This document shows positions 61,707-64,000 of a DNA stretch of 64,000 bases, piece after piece; the first letter of the stretch is position 1, and every line of letters begins with the position of its first letter. Source of the stretch: an uncultured Phascolarctobacterium sp. GTDB lineage: Bacteria > Bacillota > Negativicutes > Acidaminococcales > Acidaminococcaceae. The stretch spans positions 62,001-126,000 of the forward strand of contig CAUDEF010000004.1 of assembly GCA_958448515.1 (NCBI GenBank). Direction: 5' to 3'. The translations under genes and the position numbers were made by a program. Below the pieces are notes generated by a model. That model did not search any database, was not told the origin of the DNA, and saw only the letters and a list, made by a program, of their open reading frames with translations.

Positions 61707-62569
61707 TATAAATCCATCCTTCCAACGGTAGTAGTAATTGCTGTTTCTACATCAAATTCATCTAAAGCTGCTAAAACCTTTTCGGCAGTATTTTTATCAT
61801 CAGCTAAAGCAAAAACTGTCGGGCCGCTGCCGCTCATCATAGCATAATACGCTCCGGCGCCAACCATAGCTGCCTTAATAGCTGCAATCTCAGGATATCT
61901 GGGAATTGTTACTGTTTCCAGTACATTGCCCATACAGGGAACAATCGCATGTCCGCCCCTTGATATTTTTTCCATCATATTCCAGATGCAGGGCTTTCTT
62001 ACAACTCTTCCTTTATCAAAATTTTTATATACCCAGGCAGTTGATACTTCCAGATTTTTGGGTTTCGCCAAAACAACTGTTGTTTCCGGCATATTTACAA
62101 GAGGAATTATGATCTCTCCTCTTCCCTTGGCAAGAGCTGTACCGCCGCTGAGGCAGAAAGGCACATCACTGCCGATGCAGGCAGCAATTTCTTCCAGCTG
62201 AGCCAGATTAAGCCCCAGCTTCCAGAATTTATTCAAACCGCGCAGCACAGCAGCAGCATCGCTGCTTCCTCCTGCAAGTCCTGCTGCCAGAAAAATTTTT
62301 TTGTTCAATGTAATGTGAACGTTCGGATTAATATGATATTTCTGAGCAAGTAAATCTGCTGCTTTATAGGCAAGATTATCAGCCCCGCAGCTTAAGCCTT
62401 CAATGTTGCAGGAAATTTCTATTCCGTTGCCATCTTCAATGATAACTTCATCATGTAAGCCAACACTTTGCATGATCATGCTCACTTCATGATAACCGTC
62501 ACTGCGCTTGCCTAAAACTTTCAGCCCAAGATTAATTTTTGCATAAGCCTTTTCCAAAATTTTTGTCAT
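61706..62569 (-). CDS. ispE: 4-diphosphocytidyl-2-C-methyl-D-erythritol kinase
   Basis: 287 residues from ATG 62569 (GGGTG 8 nt upstream). GHMP kinase: AKINLGLKVLGKRSDGYHEV, AGLAGGSSDAAAVLRGLNKF, C-terminal YAMMSGSGPTVFAL. MEP-pathway isoprenoid synthesis. In many Firmicutes ispE precedes purR, as here after two inserted genes. Confidence 0.95.
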   Translation of the reverse strand: MTKILEKAYAKINLGLKVLGKRSDGYHEVSMIMQSVGLHDEVIIEDGNGIEISCNIEGLSCGADNLAYKAADLLAQKYHINPNVHITLNKKIFLAAGLAGGSSDAAAVLRGLNKFWKLGLNLAQLEEIAACIGSDVPFCLSGGTALAKGRGEIIIPLVNMPETTVVLAKPKNLEVSTAWVYKNFDKGRVVRKPCIWNMMEKISRGGHAIVPCMGNVLETVTIPRYPEIAAIKAAMVGAGAYYAMMSGSGPTVFALADDKNTAEKVLAALDEFDVETAITTTVGRMDL

Positions 62570-62781
62570 AATCAACGCACCCTAAATATTTTTGTATACA
62601 ATAATATTGTATACTGCTTTAATAACTACCGCAAGTCAATTTTACGAACATTTATATGAACTATTTATTTTTTATTTATATTTTCAGTGAATTTACAGAA
62701 AATTAAAACACTGATCATTTGCTTTTTTTGTTAAAAATGTTACTATATTAGATATAAATTATATTGTGAAGGATTTTTAAC

Positions 62782-63729
62782 ATGAATAAGTACACCAAAA
62801 AAATTCTGTACAAATATGCTATGACTGCTATTGGCTGCGCTATTATGGGTATTGCTCTTAATACCTTTTATATGCCTAACAAACTTTTAAGCGGCGGTAT
62901 AGGCGGCGTTTCTGTTCTTACATATTATATTGCCGGCATACCCATGGGTCTGACAAGTATTATCTGCAATATACCGCTTTTTGTAATTGCCTACAAATAC
63001 ATGGATCGTGAATATACCTTAAGCTCACTTTTCGGAATGCTGTCTTTTGCATTTTCACTGGAGTTTTTTCACTTTCTGTCAACCTATAAGCCTGTTCATG
63101 ACACCATGCTGTCCTGCATAGCCGGAGGTGTACTGTACGGTATAGGTGCCGCCTGTATGTATCGTGTAGGCGGAAGCAGCGGCGGTACTGATATTATCGG
63201 TGCCATCATACAGAAGAATTATTCCATTACAGTCAGCAATACTAATTTTCTCTTTAATATTCTGCTGCTGACAGTCAGTGTTTCCTTCTTTGGCCTGGAA
63301 CCTGTTTTGTATACTTTACTGACATTTTTTGTTATGACAAAAACCTGCAATACCTTTATTGTCGGGTTTGATTTTAAGAAAAACATCATCATCATCAGTG
63401 ACAAAGCAGATGATATTGCCGAAGAAATTATCAAAGTAGTTGGCCGCGGTGTTACATACCTTCATGGTGAGGGTGCCTTTACGCATCAGTCCAAAGAAAT
63501 ACTTTTTGTAGTTGCTAAATTAACTCAGACAGCTAAAATAAAATCTCTGTGCCGCGAAATTGACCCCAATGCTTTTATGATTATTCATGATGTTAATGAC
63601 GTTTTTGGCAGAGGTTTTACCTTAAAACCCTCCGGACCGCATAATCCACGCCCGGAATATGCAAAGCACTATATTGAACAGAAACACGCCCATAAGCTTA
63701 AAGAAAAAAATATTACACAAGCAAAATAA
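62782..63729 (+). CDS. YitT-family membrane protein (DUF161 + DUF2179)
   Basis: 315 residues. Five or six membrane segments (about 12-180: MTAIGCAIMGIALNTFYMPN; GGIGGVSVLTYYIAGIPMGL; SSGGTDIIGAIIQKNYSITV), then a soluble C-terminal DUF2179 domain (IIIISDKADDIAEEIIKVVG; YLHGEGAFTHQSKEIL). Firmicutes-typical; function not established. GAAGGA precedes the ATG. Confidence 0.9.
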   Translation: MNKYTKKILYKYAMTAIGCAIMGIALNTFYMPNKLLSGGIGGVSVLTYYIAGIPMGLTSIICNIPLFVIAYKYMDREYTLSSLFGMLSFAFSLEFFHFLSTYKPVHDTMLSCIAGGVLYGIGAACMYRVGGSSGGTDIIGAIIQKNYSITVSNTNFLFNILLLTVSVSFFGLEPVLYTLLTFFVMTKTCNTFIVGFDFKKNIIIISDKADDIAEEIIKVVGRGVTYLHGEGAFTHQSKEILFVVAKLTQTAKIKSLCREIDPNAFMIIHDVNDVFGRGFTLKPSGPHNPRPEYAKHYIEQKHAHKLKEKNITQAK

Positions 63730-63733
63730 TCAA

Positions 63734-63778
63734 AACTGCAGTTAAATGTTTTCCGCATTTTAACTGCAGTTATTTTTT
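63734..63778 (+). terminator. Terminator of yitT-like gene
   Basis: Long stem (63734-63748 with about 63756-63771, one bulged T), followed by seven T. Confidence 0.8.
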
Positions 63779-63788
63779 TACCCCATGT

Positions 63789-63794
63789 TATAAT
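63789..63794 (+). promoter_or_regulatory. -10 box of sbcD
   Basis: TATAAT about 30 bp before the start codon; the -35 is not clear. Confidence 0.4.
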
Positions 63795-63823
63795 AAGAAG
63801 ACAGATATTAACAGGAGGACGCT

Positions 63824-64000
63824 ATGAAGTTAATTCACCTTTCCGATCTTCATCTTGGCAAAAAACTTAACGAGTTTTCACTGTTTGAAGACCAAAAATA
63901 TATTTTACGGCAAATAACTGATATCATTCACCACATTAATCCTGACGGCGTTATTCTGGCAGGCGATATTTATGACAAGTCAATTCCATCTGTTGAAGCA
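63824..64000 (+). CDS. sbcD: Exonuclease SbcCD subunit D (5' part)
   Basis: 59 codons before the window ends. Mre11-type phosphodiesterase opening MKLIHLSDLHLGKKLNEFSL with the D-x-H metal motif, then INPDGVILAGDIYDKSIPS (second metal motif GD). AGGAGG precedes the ATG. sbcC is expected beyond the window. Confidence 0.9.
   Translation, partial: MKLIHLSDLHLGKKLNEFSLFEDQKYILRQITDIIHHINPDGVILAGDIYDKSIPSVEA

Noticed and set aside
1..64000. CRISPR array
   Set aside because: No regularly spaced short repeats with unique spacers were seen; the repeats found are single pairs or triplets upstream of genes.

Overview
The window reads as chromosome of a diderm Firmicute (class Negativicutes; an Acidaminococcaceae/Phascolarctobacterium-like genome is my best guess, from family resemblance only). 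The basis is the mix of a complete Gram-negative envelope programme (lipid A, Kdo, Lpt export, BamA, TamB, OmpH/Skp-like chaperones, SLH-domain OmpM porins, an autotransporter) with Firmicutes-type housekeeping genes (Bacillus-type PurR, FabK, YitT, and an ispE-purR-glmU-prs-pth order close to that of Bacillus).

Layout. 1-8.9 kb: the partial outer-membrane LPS assembly gene lptD, a secreted glycine-zipper protein, a VirK/YbjX protein, a small secreted protein, and three tandem OmpM-like porin genes. The porin genes share a promoter type and a short conserved leader element. 9.3-9.6 kb: two tRNA-Ser genes. 9.6-13.75 kb: an accessory island with a PemK-like toxin/Panacea antitoxin pair, a tyrosine integrase, a HipA-like kinase and the tail of an IS3/IS150-type element. 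It is bounded by a 19-bp direct repeat. 13.8-21.1 kb: a BMP-family binding protein, a two-component system divergent from a BOF-domain protein, an autotransporter, and around them decayed copies of the island and of the two-component/BOF locus.

21.2-53.3 kb: about 30 genes, nearly all on the minus strand and tightly packed, forming an outer-membrane assembly line. In transcription order: alaX-like, tamB, a sigma factor, a small membrane protein, bamA, an unknown outer-membrane-like protein, three OmpH-like genes, lpxD, an acyltransferase, lpxC, fabZ, lpxA, lpxI, lpxB, msbA, a waaA-lpxK fusion, kdsB, kdsA, kdsD, kdsC, a second acyltransferase, lptC, lptA, lptB, one lptF/G-type permease, a DUF3084 protein, a YqgF/RuvX-like protein and a cyclodeaminase-like protein. 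Together they supply lipid A-Kdo synthesis, flipping across the inner membrane, transport across the periplasm and insertion of barrels. LptD, the final outer-membrane step, lies about 22 kb away at the left edge.

53.3-64 kb: a HAD phosphatase, HxlR regulator and FabK, then pth, polysaccharide deacetylase, prs, glmU, purR, a MobA-like transferase, a GntR regulator and ispE, and on the plus strand yitT and the start of sbcD. Starts were moved to internal ATG/TTG/GTG codons where a clear ribosome-binding site supports it; those choices are stated per gene.
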